Shown here piece after piece: positions 1 through 9,471 of a stretch of DNA of 64,000 nt (positions are counted from its first letter, which is position 1; every line of letters begins with the position of its first letter). The translations under genes and the position numbers were made by a program. The stretch comes from Spirosoma sp. SC4-14. Its GTDB lineage: Bacteria > Bacteroidota > Bacteroidia > Cytophagales > Spirosomataceae. The notes beneath the pieces are model-generated. The model was not told where the DNA came from. It made no database searches and was given only the letters and a program-made list of their open reading frames with translations. Location of the stretch: the NCBI RefSeq assembly GCF_037201965.1, contig NZ_CP147518.1, positions 6,565,001 through 6,629,000 on the forward strand, given 5' to 3'.

Positions 1-627
1 GGTGCGAAACCCGGTGATCTGATGCTGATTATTTCGGGTGATGCGGCTAAAGCCCGTAAGCAGTTAAGTGAACTTCGACTGGAAATGGGAAGCCGGTTGG
101 GCCTGCGCGATCCAAATGTGTTCAGTAGCCTGTGGGTGCTCGATTTCCCCCTGCTCGAATACGGTGAAGAAGATGGCAATCCAGCCCGGCAACGCTGGTT
201 TGCCATGCACCATCCGTTCACCTCGCCAAAACCTGAAGACATTTCGCTGCTGGATACCGATCTGGGGGCTGTCCGGGCCAATGCCTACGATATGGTTATC
301 AATGGCACCGAAGTGGGTGGTGGATCGATAAGGATTTTCAACCGGGAGTTACAGGCTCGTATGTTCAGCATTCTTGGATTCTCGGACGAAGAAGCAAAAG
401 CACAATTTGGGTTCCTGATGGACGCATTCGAATACGGCGCTCCTCCGCACGGCGGTATCGCATTCGGCTTCGACCGACTGTGTTCTATTTTCGGGGGCGA
501 TAACACCATCCGCGACTTTATTGCTTTCCCGAAAAACAACTCGGGCCGCGATGTGATGATCGACTCGCCATCGACCATTTCGCAGGCACAACTGGATGAG
601 CTAAAAATTGCTACCGTAGCAAAATAA
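1..627 (+). CDS. aspS: aspartyl-tRNA synthetase, C-terminal part
   Basis: This is the 3' part of the enzyme that attaches aspartate to tRNA-Asp in the cytoplasm. The frame is open from base 1, so the start lies outside the window; 208 residues are visible. The segment MHHPFTSPKPED, the active-site block GGGSIRI and the class II motif 3 region GIAFGFDRLCSIFGG near the end are those of the bacterial-type (GAD-domain) AspRS. The stop is followed 20 bases later by a long hairpin. Nothing looks truncated other than by the window edge. Identification rests on these motifs and is secure. Confidence 0.96.
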   Translation, partial: GAKPGDLMLIISGDAAKARKQLSELRLEMGSRLGLRDPNVFSSLWVLDFPLLEYGEEDGNPARQRWFAMHHPFTSPKPEDISLLDTDLGAVRANAYDMVINGTEVGGGSIRIFNRELQARMFSILGFSDEEAKAQFGFLMDAFEYGAPPHGGIAFGFDRLCSIFGGDNTIRDFIAFPKNNSGRDVMIDSPSTISQAQLDELKIATVAK

Positions 628-647
628 GGAGCCGACCCATTGACTTA

Positions 648-705
648 AATCTGAGAAGGCTCCGTGCCATGGTTTCGAAACCGTGGCACGGAGCCTTCTC
701 AGATT
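648..705. terminator. 29-bp near-perfect hairpin after aspS
   Basis: Bases 648-676 pair with 677-705 with a single G-T wobble (670/683), and the centre is the palindrome ggtttcgaaacc. There is no strong T tract, so it may act as a terminator or be a copy of a dispersed palindromic repeat. Its core ccgtggcacgg recurs in other intergenic hairpins of the window. Confidence 0.7.
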
Positions 706-1019
706 AATACGCTATAAATCAATCGCCATTGGCTTGATTATTGCTTTTCGCCCTGCCCTGCCAAAGCGTTTTCGTCGACAATAAATAGGGCGAACCGTGT
801 CTGAACTGAACGACCAACAAACCAACTCGTTAAAACCATAAGCCAAATCTTACTTTCAATAGTGCAACTTTTCTTTTCATAAATTCTTTCTGCACAGCAG
901 CATTTACCCAAACGTGTATTAAAGTTAATATTAGAGCAAAAATGTTGACTAAATACGCGCATTTGGTATGCAATTTGTCAAGAGGCTAGTTATCTATCCA
1001 TTCTTAAAAACAGCCTCTA
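706..1019. other. intergenic gap before the first SASA gene
   Basis: No convincing gene is seen in these 314 bases. A 74-codon frame on the minus strand (738-962) has no recognisable signal, domain or start context and is judged spurious. The upstream region of the next gene presumably lies here, but no clear TTTG / TAnnTTTG pair is visible. Confidence 0.5.
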
Positions 1020-4007
1020 ATGACACCTCCGCTACGCTTAGCGTTATTATTTCTATTACTTTTTCAGCTAACTCACTTACGAGCCCAGATTACCGTTACC
1101 AGCCCGGTCTCCCGAATGGTATTCCAACGCGACCTGAGCAATCAGGCCCGCGTTACAATCACGGGAACAGCCCCTTCGGGAGCCACGCTGGTCGAAGCCC
1201 GCTTCGTTCCGCTTGCCGTTGGACAGGGAGCCGTAACGGCATGGAGTTCAATGAGTTTTTTATCCGGCACGTCGTCGTTTCGCGGCACCGTTACCGTATC
1301 GGCCGGGTGGTATCGCTTAAGCGTTCGGGCAAAAAATGGGACGACAGTACTTGCCGAAAATCAGGTAGACCGGGTCGGTGTTGGCGAAGTATTTGTTGTT
1401 GCAGGCCAATCGAATGTGTACGGGGGTTTGCAGCGAGTGTCGAGCGCAACAGAAGACCGGGTCGTTTGTCTGGATTCACGACAGGATAGTATCAGCAGCC
1501 AGTTGCTACCCCTTCAGTTTAGCCATATCAATTACGGAACCTCCATTGGTCCCAGCCAGCCTCCACATCTGTGGGGATCGTTGGGCGATAAACTCGTGCA
1601 GCGGTTAAATGTTCCGGTGCTGTTTCTGGGAGCAGCGCTAGGCGGCACCAGCAGTACTGAGTGGCAGCAATCGGCAGCCGGAAACATTGGCACCACACAA
1701 CGGTCATCAGTTTATCGTCAGTTGGGCGAGGCATTGCTTCATTATGTGGTCAGAACAGGAGCGCGTGCCGTACTCTGGCATCAGGGAGAAACCGATGCCT
1801 ACAATGGTGTCGATCAGCAAACCTACTACAACAATCTTAACTACGTTATCCAGAAGAGCCGCCAGCAGCTTAATTCCAGCCCGCTGGCCTGGATGATCTC
1901 GCGAGTGAGCTACAACAATGGCCTCACAAGTCCAGCTATAATTGCGGCCCAGAATCAACTCATTGCCGATCTCCCCAATACGTTTCCGGGCCCGGCGACC
2001 GATAGTATTATTGGCCCAACCAACCGTCCTGATAATATCCATATGACAGGCGAAGGATTGATTCGGTTTACAAATGCCTGGGATCAGTCTCTTTCCAGTC
2101 AGTTTTTTCAGAATGCTATCCCCTTTATGCCAACCGATTCGGCAACGCTGATCACAACGAGTTATACGTTACCAATGATCCGTCGGCAGGGCGATACGGT
2201 TGCGGTGGCCTCCCTACGTAGTGATCCTCGTCAGACCGGTAGTCAATACATTGCTCAGCTCGTTCGGGCCAGCGATGGTGTCGTTGTTTACGAATCGGCT
2301 CCCGGCACCGAGAACCCCATACTGCTAAAACTACCGGCTACACTGGCGAATGATATATATCGGCTCCGAACCCGTTCTACATCTCCGGCTATCGTTGGCA
2401 CACCGGGCGAACCTTTTACGGTACAGCAATCTGCTTCATCCCAAAAACTTCTTCCTGTCTATCACCAGCCGATTCAGGGGGGCACCGCCGATCCCGCTAT
2501 CAAACGATTTACGTACCGATACGAACCGGGCTCGCATGGCTTTTATGCAATGGCCGAAACCACCGCCCCCGTTGAGGTTCGGATACAGCGAATCGATGGC
2601 GGTAGTTTCGATAGTTCGGATTGGTATCTGATGCCGCCGAGTTCGCAGGCACCGGACTACGACGATTTTGGCGATTTCAACTATATCCGTAACTACCCTC
2701 CTACCTATGGCGGAGTTGGTGGTGTAGAGCCGAAAGGACAGTATCGATACTCGATCCGACGGCAGGGCGATACGGGACCGGGCTTGTGGTTCGATCTGTA
2801 TTTTTTGGGAATACGCACGATCCTGTACCAGAATGAGCCCGTTTCGTCCATCCCGCCCGTTCTGAATCTGGGCGATTTACCCAACTCGCCTACCTGTCTG
2901 GACAGTTACGCAACCGTTTACATCGATGTGTCGGATGGCTCTCTAAATACCGGGAATACCTTTAGTGCCCGCTTGTCGGATGCCAGCGGTTCATTTACCA
3001 ACGAAACGATAATTGGTACCAGCAGCACCAGTCCGGTATATGCCACCATTCCATCGTCGTTACCAGCGGGCTACAACTATCGCATTCGGGTGGTGGCCAG
3101 TAATCCGGCGGTTGCGAGTGCGCCCAGTGCGCCTTTAGCGATCTGCAACTGGGCCGACCTATCACTGGACATGCAGTTGAGCAATCGGACGCCACTCCCC
3201 AACCAGCCCGTTACGCTGACCGTAGTGCTGACCAATTCAGGGCCATTATCGACAAGCAATGTGACCATCCAAAGCCGATTACCAACGAGTATGGAGTTTG
3301 TCGATGCCAGCACCAACGGCATCAGCGTAGCCAACAATATTGTCAGTATGCATGCAGGAGCGCTCGCCAGTAATATGAACGCTCCGTTTGTCTTACGGCT
3401 TAAGCCCAATCAGCAGGGTACATTTTCGGTTTCCGCACAAATCATGGCCAGCGACCGCTTTGACCCCGACAGCCAACCTAATTCGGGTACGGGCGACGGT
3501 CAGGACGATGCCGCTGCGGTTGATCTTCGCACACCCGACGCTAGCGGCCAGCTCTACGTTTCTCCAAATCCTGACCAGGTGCCGCTCCCCTCGGTGGAGT
3601 CGAACCAGCCGCCAGCCGACCCTGCTAAAGCTGATCTTAGTCTACTCATAAGTGCCAGCAGCCTCACAACGCCCGTGAACGGCACTGTTACACTGACGGC
3701 AACGATTAACAATCTGGGGGGGTTAGCAGCTACCAATACCAAACTTCAACTGGTTTTACCAACGGGATGGCAGGTGGCCAGTACAAGTGGCTTAACCGTC
3801 AGTGGACAGAACGTTACGGTCGACGCCGGGACAATTGCCGCCAGCAATTTTTACAGTGTTACCATTCCGGTTCGGGTAAGCAGCACGGCTACGGTTATGG
3901 CCCAGATTCTGAGCGTTAGTCAGCCCGACCCCGATTCGACACCCGGCAATGGCTACAACAATGGCGAAGACGACGAAACTCAGGTAAGCATAAGGTTAAG
4001 GCAGTAA
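1020..4007 (+). CDS. secreted SASA-type (sialate O-acetylesterase-like) esterase with DUF11 repeats
   Basis: A 995-residue exported protein. Residues 1-22 form a signal peptide ending in RAQ. The SGNH/SASA hydrolase domain follows, with the nucleophile block VVAGQSNVYGG, the block LWHQGETDA and the DNIHMT His block, so it probably removes acetyl groups from glycans. Next come Ig-like segments and, from about residue 720, two DUF11 domains (ADLSLDMQLSNRT; ADLSLLISAS), each closed by an acidic DPDS-P-NG-DD motif. No classical type IX secretion tail is present. The first ~500 residues resemble the protein at 22095-23798, so the two are paralogues. The downstream gene shares its DUF11 tail. Substrate is not known. 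Confidence 0.85.
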   Translation: MTPPLRLALLFLLLFQLTHLRAQITVTSPVSRMVFQRDLSNQARVTITGTAPSGATLVEARFVPLAVGQGAVTAWSSMSFLSGTSSFRGTVTVSAGWYRLSVRAKNGTTVLAENQVDRVGVGEVFVVAGQSNVYGGLQRVSSATEDRVVCLDSRQDSISSQLLPLQFSHINYGTSIGPSQPPHLWGSLGDKLVQRLNVPVLFLGAALGGTSSTEWQQSAAGNIGTTQRSSVYRQLGEALLHYVVRTGARAVLWHQGETDAYNGVDQQTYYNNLNYVIQKSRQQLNSSPLAWMISRVSYNNGLTSPAIIAAQNQLIADLPNTFPGPATDSIIGPTNRPDNIHMTGEGLIRFTNAWDQSLSSQFFQNAIPFMPTDSATLITTSYTLPMIRRQGDTVAVASLRSDPRQTGSQYIAQLVRASDGVVVYESAPGTENPILLKLPATLANDIYRLRTRSTSPAIVGTPGEPFTVQQSASSQKLLPVYHQPIQGGTADPAIKRFTYRYEPGSHGFYAMAETTAPVEVRIQRIDGGSFDSSDWYLMPPSSQAPDYDDFGDFNYIRNYPPTYGGVGGVEPKGQYRYSIRRQGDTGPGLWFDLYFLGIRTILYQNEPVSSIPPVLNLGDLPNSPTCLDSYATVYIDVSDGSLNTGNTFSARLSDASGSFTNETIIGTSSTSPVYATIPSSLPAGYNYRIRVVASNPAVASAPSAPLAICNWADLSLDMQLSNRTPLPNQPVTLTVVLTNSGPLSTSNVTIQSRLPTSMEFVDASTNGISVANNIVSMHAGALASNMNAPFVLRLKPNQQGTFSVSAQIMASDRFDPDSQPNSGTGDGQDDAAAVDLRTPDASGQLYVSPNPDQVPLPSVESNQPPADPAKADLSLLISASSLTTPVNGTVTLTATINNLGGLAATNTKLQLVLPTGWQVASTSGLTVSGQNVTVDAGTIAASNFYSVTIPVRVSSTATVMAQILSVSQPDPDSTPGNGYNNGEDDETQVSIRLRQ

Positions 4008-4119
4008 CATCCAAAAAATATATTTTATATACATAAATAACCATTCTGTCTAACTAAAAAACTAATATGTTTTATATTGTGGGCTCAAATTTATTCGTCT
4101 CGCCATTCATTAATTTTAC

Positions 4120-7100
4120 ATGCCCACTTCTACTGCTGTTCGTCAGGCTCTTGGCCTTTCGTTTTTTCTCATACGTTTCTTATTTTCTTCCACTGTTTTT
4201 GCCCAAACATCCTCCCCTTCTGATTCCTCTAAGGCTACACCCTTCGACACCCTGAAAGCTCAACTGGAGGCTGAGCAAAAACGCATTATGGACCCGGCCC
4301 TGGGCCGCGTTCCCTATGAGCGGCTAGGCCCCATTCAGGATCAATTGGCTACAAAAAAAGCACCGGGAGCCATAACCAACGGCATTCCTAACGTGACCTG
4401 GCAGGAACGTGGCCCCAGCAACGCCGGTGGCCGCACCCGCGCTCTACTGTTCGACCCCAATGACCCTAACCACAAAAAAGTATGGGCAGGAAGCGTTGCG
4501 GGCGGCTTGTGGTTTAGCCCCGACATTACGGCCACCAACCCATCCTGGACGCCCGTCGGCGACGACTGGGCTAATTTGGTCATTACCGCTTTGGCCGCCG
4601 ACCCATCGAATCCGCAAATCATGTATGCAGGTACCGGCAATATTTATGAGTATTCTTCCGGTGGCGGCATCTGGAAAACAACCAACGGCGGTCAATCCTG
4701 GAACCGCCTGACAAGCACCATTCCGGGCGGCTCATATCCATCTATCGGTACGGCTTTTTATTACATACAACGAATCGCGGTCAATAACGCGGGTCATGTA
4801 TTTGCTGCCACACAATATGGTGTAGCCCGATCTACCGATGGCGGTACCACCTGGAGCTATACGCTGGCACCGGCCCAAAATATAGGCGCAACGGGCACGT
4901 CGACAAATGCGTATGACGATAAGGTGACCGATCTGGAAATTGGCTCCGATGGTACGGTCTATGCCGCTTTTAATCCAACGAAACTCTACAAGTCGACAAA
5001 CGGCACAACCTGGACAGACATAACTCCTGCTGGCTCTCCCACGGGTGAACGTACCGAACTGGCATTAGCTCCTTCGACAAGCGGCACTAGCCAGGTGGTA
5101 TATGCGGTAACCCGAAAATACAATTCGACAAATTATGGTCAGGATGCGCTCTGGTTTAAGAAAAGCACTAACGGTGGCACCTCCTGGACTGATATTACCA
5201 TTCCTACATACGGTAACTCAGCAATCTATCATTTTACGGGTGGCGATGGTTATTCTGCTCTAAGCCTAACTGTTTATCCAACAGATCCTAATATTATTTA
5301 TGCAGGAGGAGCATTCTGGTTTCGGTCGACTGACGGTGGCTCAACCTGGAGTCAGTCCTCAACAGATTATGCATATCAGCATGGTCTGGTTCTTCAACCG
5401 GGTAGCAGTGTAGGCGCTGTAGTCTATAATGATAAAGGAACCTTCTGGTCTGCTGATTGGGGTAATACGACCACAGCTCAGCCAACTCTATTAGATCGCA
5501 ATGCTGGCTATCGGGCAGGCGAAGCCAGCTCGGCAGCTATGAGAAGTAGTGCAGGAAGCCAGTACCTGATTGGTACGATGACGACACTAGGCTTAGCCAA
5601 ATTAACGCAGGCGAATCTATCACCTGCATCTTATATTTATGCATCAGGCAGCCAGTCAGGGATAACCTTTATTGATGAAGAAACACCTAACGTTCAGCTT
5701 TTCTCACAATGGGGTAATTATTATTTATACGACAATAATTCCTATCCACAATATCTCTTCTATTCGAATGGCAACTATGGCGTAGCTGATTACGATAGCC
5801 CAACCAACGTCTTGTATGTAGCCGATGTTGCCAATAATGCCAATGCCATCCGGCGTGTCGCAGGTATTGGATCAGGATCAACGACAACAACGTATCTTTC
5901 TCTTACAGGTGTTACCGACTCGCCTTCATTCATCAAGCTAAGCAGAGACCGGAGCACTCTGTTTATTGGGTTAGCTTATTCTGGCAAGCTATATAAAATG
6001 ACGGGGCTTACTCAGACAACTCCTACGCTGACAGCTATCGACAACAATGCTTTCCCCCAATATTCGACTATCTCCGGTATTGAGGTTGGGGCTACAGCCA
6101 ATGAGCTAATTGTTATTCTGTCGAACTATGGTGTTAAGTCGGTCTGGTATACCAACGACGGAGGGACCACCTGGACCAGTAAGGACGAAGCCAGCTACGG
6201 CCTGCCCGATATACCTGTTTATACAGTGATGGTCAATCCGCAAAACTACAAGCAGGTCTTGTTAGGCACCGAAGTTGGCGTATGGTCGAGTAACGACATT
6301 ACGGCCAGCAATCCGAACTGGTCGTTTTCAAATGCAGGAATGGCTAATGTCAGGGTCAATCAGCTTCGGTATCGGGCTTCCGATGGCAAGGTCGTAGCGG
6401 CAACCACCGGTCGGGGCATTTTTAGCTCCGATATTTTCGCCATTCCCTATACGTTGCCCAGCATTACGCTCACGGGTATATCAAACATGAGTCTTTGCGC
6501 AGGGAATACCTTTTCGGTTTCGTTTACCACCAGTGGTCCCGCTTTTGTAGCTGGCAACCAGTTCGAGGTATGGATTTCCGATGCCGCTGGTGATTTTACG
6601 AATGCTCAGCGTATAGGCACGGGTTCAACTAGCCCTATTGCAGCTACTTTGCCAAGTGGCTCCTCAGCCTTCCCTTACGGCACTAATTACAAAATCAAGG
6701 TGATAGCCACCAATCCAGATGTTGAGAGTGGGCAAAGCAGTGCTCTGGCAATTGGAGATTTAACCTATGCATCTGTAAATGACAGAAGTAGTTTGCTCAA
6801 TCAGTATAGTAATGGAGGGACAATTTGTACTGGAAGTCAGACAACCCTTTATGCAATTGCCAGTAGTACAAACTCAAATACGGCCACAGCAGAAAGCTAT
6901 GTCTGGTCCCTTAATGGTAATGTGATCAGTATAACTACATCCTCTACGCTAGCTGTCCAACAGGCTGGTATATATACTGTCGTCGCTAAAAAAGCAGGAT
7001 GCTCGGCAACTGGATATGACTATACACTTTATGTACAAAACAGTATCTATAGCTATGTCATCTCGGCGTCCGATGGTGAGCCACAATGCGATGATCATCC

Positions 7101-9384
7101 GCTAAAACTTCAGGCGCGATACAATGGCAACAATGCCAGTTTCCAGTGGACACGGGATGGGGTAGATATTGCAGGGGCTACAAGCTATACCTATGCAGCC
7201 ACACAAACAGGAACCTATGCCCATCGGGTAACCGATGGGGGATGTAGTACGTCTTCGTCATCCTCCTACTTCCAGTTTGGGCGTTCTCTCTATGCAAGAG
7301 CCTACCTAACGTCGCCAGGCGATTCCCTACTCTGTACTGCATCGAACTATTATAATTTGATTTACGCAGACGTCTCAACGTCAAATGGTTCTGATTTCAA
7401 GGTCCAATGGTATCGCGACGGCATAGCCTTACCGTATGAGACAAATCAAAATACATGGGTAAGACAACCCGGCATTTACACATTCTTACTTAAACAGGGT
7501 ACTTGCCAGACGATGAGTAACCCAGTTGTTTTGAGAGACATTGGCCCAATAACAGTAAACATCAAATATGATTTTCGGTCAAAAAGTGTGTGTCCTGGAG
7601 AAACCCGCTACTTGTATGCTTCTTCAAGCTACAGCGGCAGTTTCCAATGGCAAAAAGATGGGGTTGACATTCCGGGGGCTACAAGCTCTAATTATACCGC
7701 CACACAAACAGGAAACTATACAGTCAAATTAACCCGAGGCACATGTTCGGCTACTTCAGCTCCTATTTCACTCACTTTTAGCAATGCCCTACAACCCTCT
7801 ATTTATTTCTATGGGCCGTCTCCAGTAGGTTGTACATCTACTTTTTTGGGCTCTTATGACTCATACAACCTCAGTGGCTATCAGTATCAGTGGTACCGAA
7901 ACGGTACACTTCTGAATAATGCAACCGATCAATCTTATATAGTCACTCAGTCAGGGGCTTATTCGGTACGTATGACTAATGGGGGCTGTACAGGCGTCTC
8001 AAAAGAAACTTATGTAACAATAGGGAATGCGCAGAAGCCCTCTGTTAACGCTACACCCACTACTAAACTCTGTGGCAATAACACAGTAAAGCTAACCGCT
8101 AACTCCAACACAGGCTCATTGCAATGGAAACGTAATGGGGTAGCCATTACCGGTGCAACCTATTATCAATACTTTGCCATTCAATCGGGCATCTATTCCG
8201 TTTCGGTTCAGGATGGTTCCTGCCAGGCGGAGTCGGACCCCGTTGAGGTAAAAATTGGGGAGCCGACCTCGGCTACTATCAGTGGTAGTGCGCTCGTTAG
8301 CAGCGGGCAGGCTGCGCTACTGCCGGTTTCCTTCACCGGCCCTGCGCCCTGGTCGTTTACCCTCAGCAATGGACAGTCAGCCACGGCCATCTACCAGAAT
8401 CCATACCTTATGCCGGTTACCCCAACCAGCAACACTACCTACCAGATCACCTCGCTCGTCAACGCCTGCGGAACGGGCACCACCTCCGGGCAGGCCAGTG
8501 TTACCGTCGGCTCCGGCAGTGCCGATGTATCGCTGGCCATGGCCGTCAATAACCGAACCCCAAATGTAAACGATGTGGTTAGCTATAGCCTGACCGCTAC
8601 CAATGATGGGCCACAGGACGCCACCGGCATAAAGCTCCAAAGTAGGCTACCGGCCGGGCTTGCCTTTGTCAATGCTACCACACCGGGCGTTACCTTCGCC
8701 AATGGTATTGTCAGCGCCGATGTGGGTACGGTGATGGCTAACGGTCAGGTAACGGTCGGTTTTCAGGCTAAGCCAACCCAGACCGGTACCTTTGCCACAG
8801 CCGCTCAGATCACCAGTAGCCAGACTCCCGACCCCGACAGCCAGCCTAATTCGGGCACCGGCGATGGGCAGGACGATGCCGCTATGGTCGATCTGCGAAC
8901 CCCAGCGGGCAGCAATCCGTTGACAACCTCACCTAACCCCAATCAGATTGCCCTGCCCCTGGTTGTCAGCAGCCAGCCTACACCCGATCCGGCAACGGCC
9001 GATCTTAGCCTGGCCATGGTGGCCGATAAAGCCGTGGTCAATACGAGTCAGAATGAGATTGTCACCAGCACCATTACCCTTAGCAACCGGGGGGGCGCCA
9101 CGGCCCATAGTGCCATCATTCTGGTAACGTTACCGAATGGCTATTTCGACTACCAGAACACAGCTAACTGGGTACAGGTGAATAATCAGACCTACAAAGT
9201 TTATGTCAACCAACTAGCGGCCGGACAGTCGTCGGTGGTAACAGTGCGGTGGCAACCGGCGGCTGCTGGCAGTCTGCAAGCTCAGATTCAGGATGTAGCT
9301 GAGTCAGATCCTGATTCGACCCCTGGTAACGGCTTCAGCAATGGCGAAGACGACGAAGCCAGCATAAGTGTACGAGTTCGCTAA
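4120..9384 (+). CDS. giant secreted BNR/Asp-box, Ig-like and DUF11 repeat protein
   Basis: A 1754-residue exported protein with a signal peptide ending near VFAQ (residue 29). Residues ~70-770 carry many Asp-box (BNR/sortilin-like) repeats such as TNGGQSWNRL, STDGGTTWSY, STDGGSTWSQ and TNDGGTTWTS, the fold of sialidases and xyloglucanases, but no catalytic set is recognised. Residues ~890-1380 hold about six Ig-like repeats of the type QWxRDGVxIxGAT...GxYxVxxxxGxC. The end holds two DUF11 domains nearly identical in their acidic motifs to the preceding gene. It is probably a surface adhesin or glycan-binding protein; an enzyme of the GH74 kind is the alternative. Base composition changes along the gene. 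Confidence 0.8.
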   Translation: MPTSTAVRQALGLSFFLIRFLFSSTVFAQTSSPSDSSKATPFDTLKAQLEAEQKRIMDPALGRVPYERLGPIQDQLATKKAPGAITNGIPNVTWQERGPSNAGGRTRALLFDPNDPNHKKVWAGSVAGGLWFSPDITATNPSWTPVGDDWANLVITALAADPSNPQIMYAGTGNIYEYSSGGGIWKTTNGGQSWNRLTSTIPGGSYPSIGTAFYYIQRIAVNNAGHVFAATQYGVARSTDGGTTWSYTLAPAQNIGATGTSTNAYDDKVTDLEIGSDGTVYAAFNPTKLYKSTNGTTWTDITPAGSPTGERTELALAPSTSGTSQVVYAVTRKYNSTNYGQDALWFKKSTNGGTSWTDITIPTYGNSAIYHFTGGDGYSALSLTVYPTDPNIIYAGGAFWFRSTDGGSTWSQSSTDYAYQHGLVLQPGSSVGAVVYNDKGTFWSADWGNTTTAQPTLLDRNAGYRAGEASSAAMRSSAGSQYLIGTMTTLGLAKLTQANLSPASYIYASGSQSGITFIDEETPNVQLFSQWGNYYLYDNNSYPQYLFYSNGNYGVADYDSPTNVLYVADVANNANAIRRVAGIGSGSTTTTYLSLTGVTDSPSFIKLSRDRSTLFIGLAYSGKLYKMTGLTQTTPTLTAIDNNAFPQYSTISGIEVGATANELIVILSNYGVKSVWYTNDGGTTWTSKDEASYGLPDIPVYTVMVNPQNYKQVLLGTEVGVWSSNDITASNPNWSFSNAGMANVRVNQLRYRASDGKVVAATTGRGIFSSDIFAIPYTLPSITLTGISNMSLCAGNTFSVSFTTSGPAFVAGNQFEVWISDAAGDFTNAQRIGTGSTSPIAATLPSGSSAFPYGTNYKIKVIATNPDVESGQSSALAIGDLTYASVNDRSSLLNQYSNGGTICTGSQTTLYAIASSTNSNTATAESYVWSLNGNVISITTSSTLAVQQAGIYTVVAKKAGCSATGYDYTLYVQNSIYSYVISASDGEPQCDDHPLKLQARYNGNNASFQWTRDGVDIAGATSYTYAATQTGTYAHRVTDGGCSTSSSSSYFQFGRSLYARAYLTSPGDSLLCTASNYYNLIYADVSTSNGSDFKVQWYRDGIALPYETNQNTWVRQPGIYTFLLKQGTCQTMSNPVVLRDIGPITVNIKYDFRSKSVCPGETRYLYASSSYSGSFQWQKDGVDIPGATSSNYTATQTGNYTVKLTRGTCSATSAPISLTFSNALQPSIYFYGPSPVGCTSTFLGSYDSYNLSGYQYQWYRNGTLLNNATDQSYIVTQSGAYSVRMTNGGCTGVSKETYVTIGNAQKPSVNATPTTKLCGNNTVKLTANSNTGSLQWKRNGVAITGATYYQYFAIQSGIYSVSVQDGSCQAESDPVEVKIGEPTSATISGSALVSSGQAALLPVSFTGPAPWSFTLSNGQSATAIYQNPYLMPVTPTSNTTYQITSLVNACGTGTTSGQASVTVGSGSADVSLAMAVNNRTPNVNDVVSYSLTATNDGPQDATGIKLQSRLPAGLAFVNATTPGVTFANGIVSADVGTVMANGQVTVGFQAKPTQTGTFATAAQITSSQTPDPDSQPNSGTGDGQDDAAMVDLRTPAGSNPLTTSPNPNQIALPLVVSSQPTPDPATADLSLAMVADKAVVNTSQNEIVTSTITLSNRGGATAHSAIILVTLPNGYFDYQNTANWVQVNNQTYKVYVNQLAAGQSSVVTVRWQPAAAGSLQAQIQDVAESDPDSTPGNGFSNGEDDEASISVRVR

Positions 9385-9409
9385 TCGATTTCATCTTACC
9401 GATCAACAA

Positions 9410-9443
9410 AAACCGCCCGATACAGCAATGCACCGGGCGGTTT
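9410..9443. terminator. bidirectional terminator between the BNR protein and guaA
   Basis: The perfect 10-bp arms aaaccgcccg (9410-9419) and cgggcggttt (9434-9443) are flanked by A and T runs on the proper sides, so the hairpin can stop transcription from both converging genes. Confidence 0.8.
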
Positions 9444-9471
9444 GGTAAAGTATATGAAGTAGATTGCGTTA

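Noticed and set aside
738..962. 74-codon frame on the minus strand between aspS and the SASA gene
   Set aside because: No signal sequence, domain or start context, and the residue pattern looks like translated intergenic DNA.
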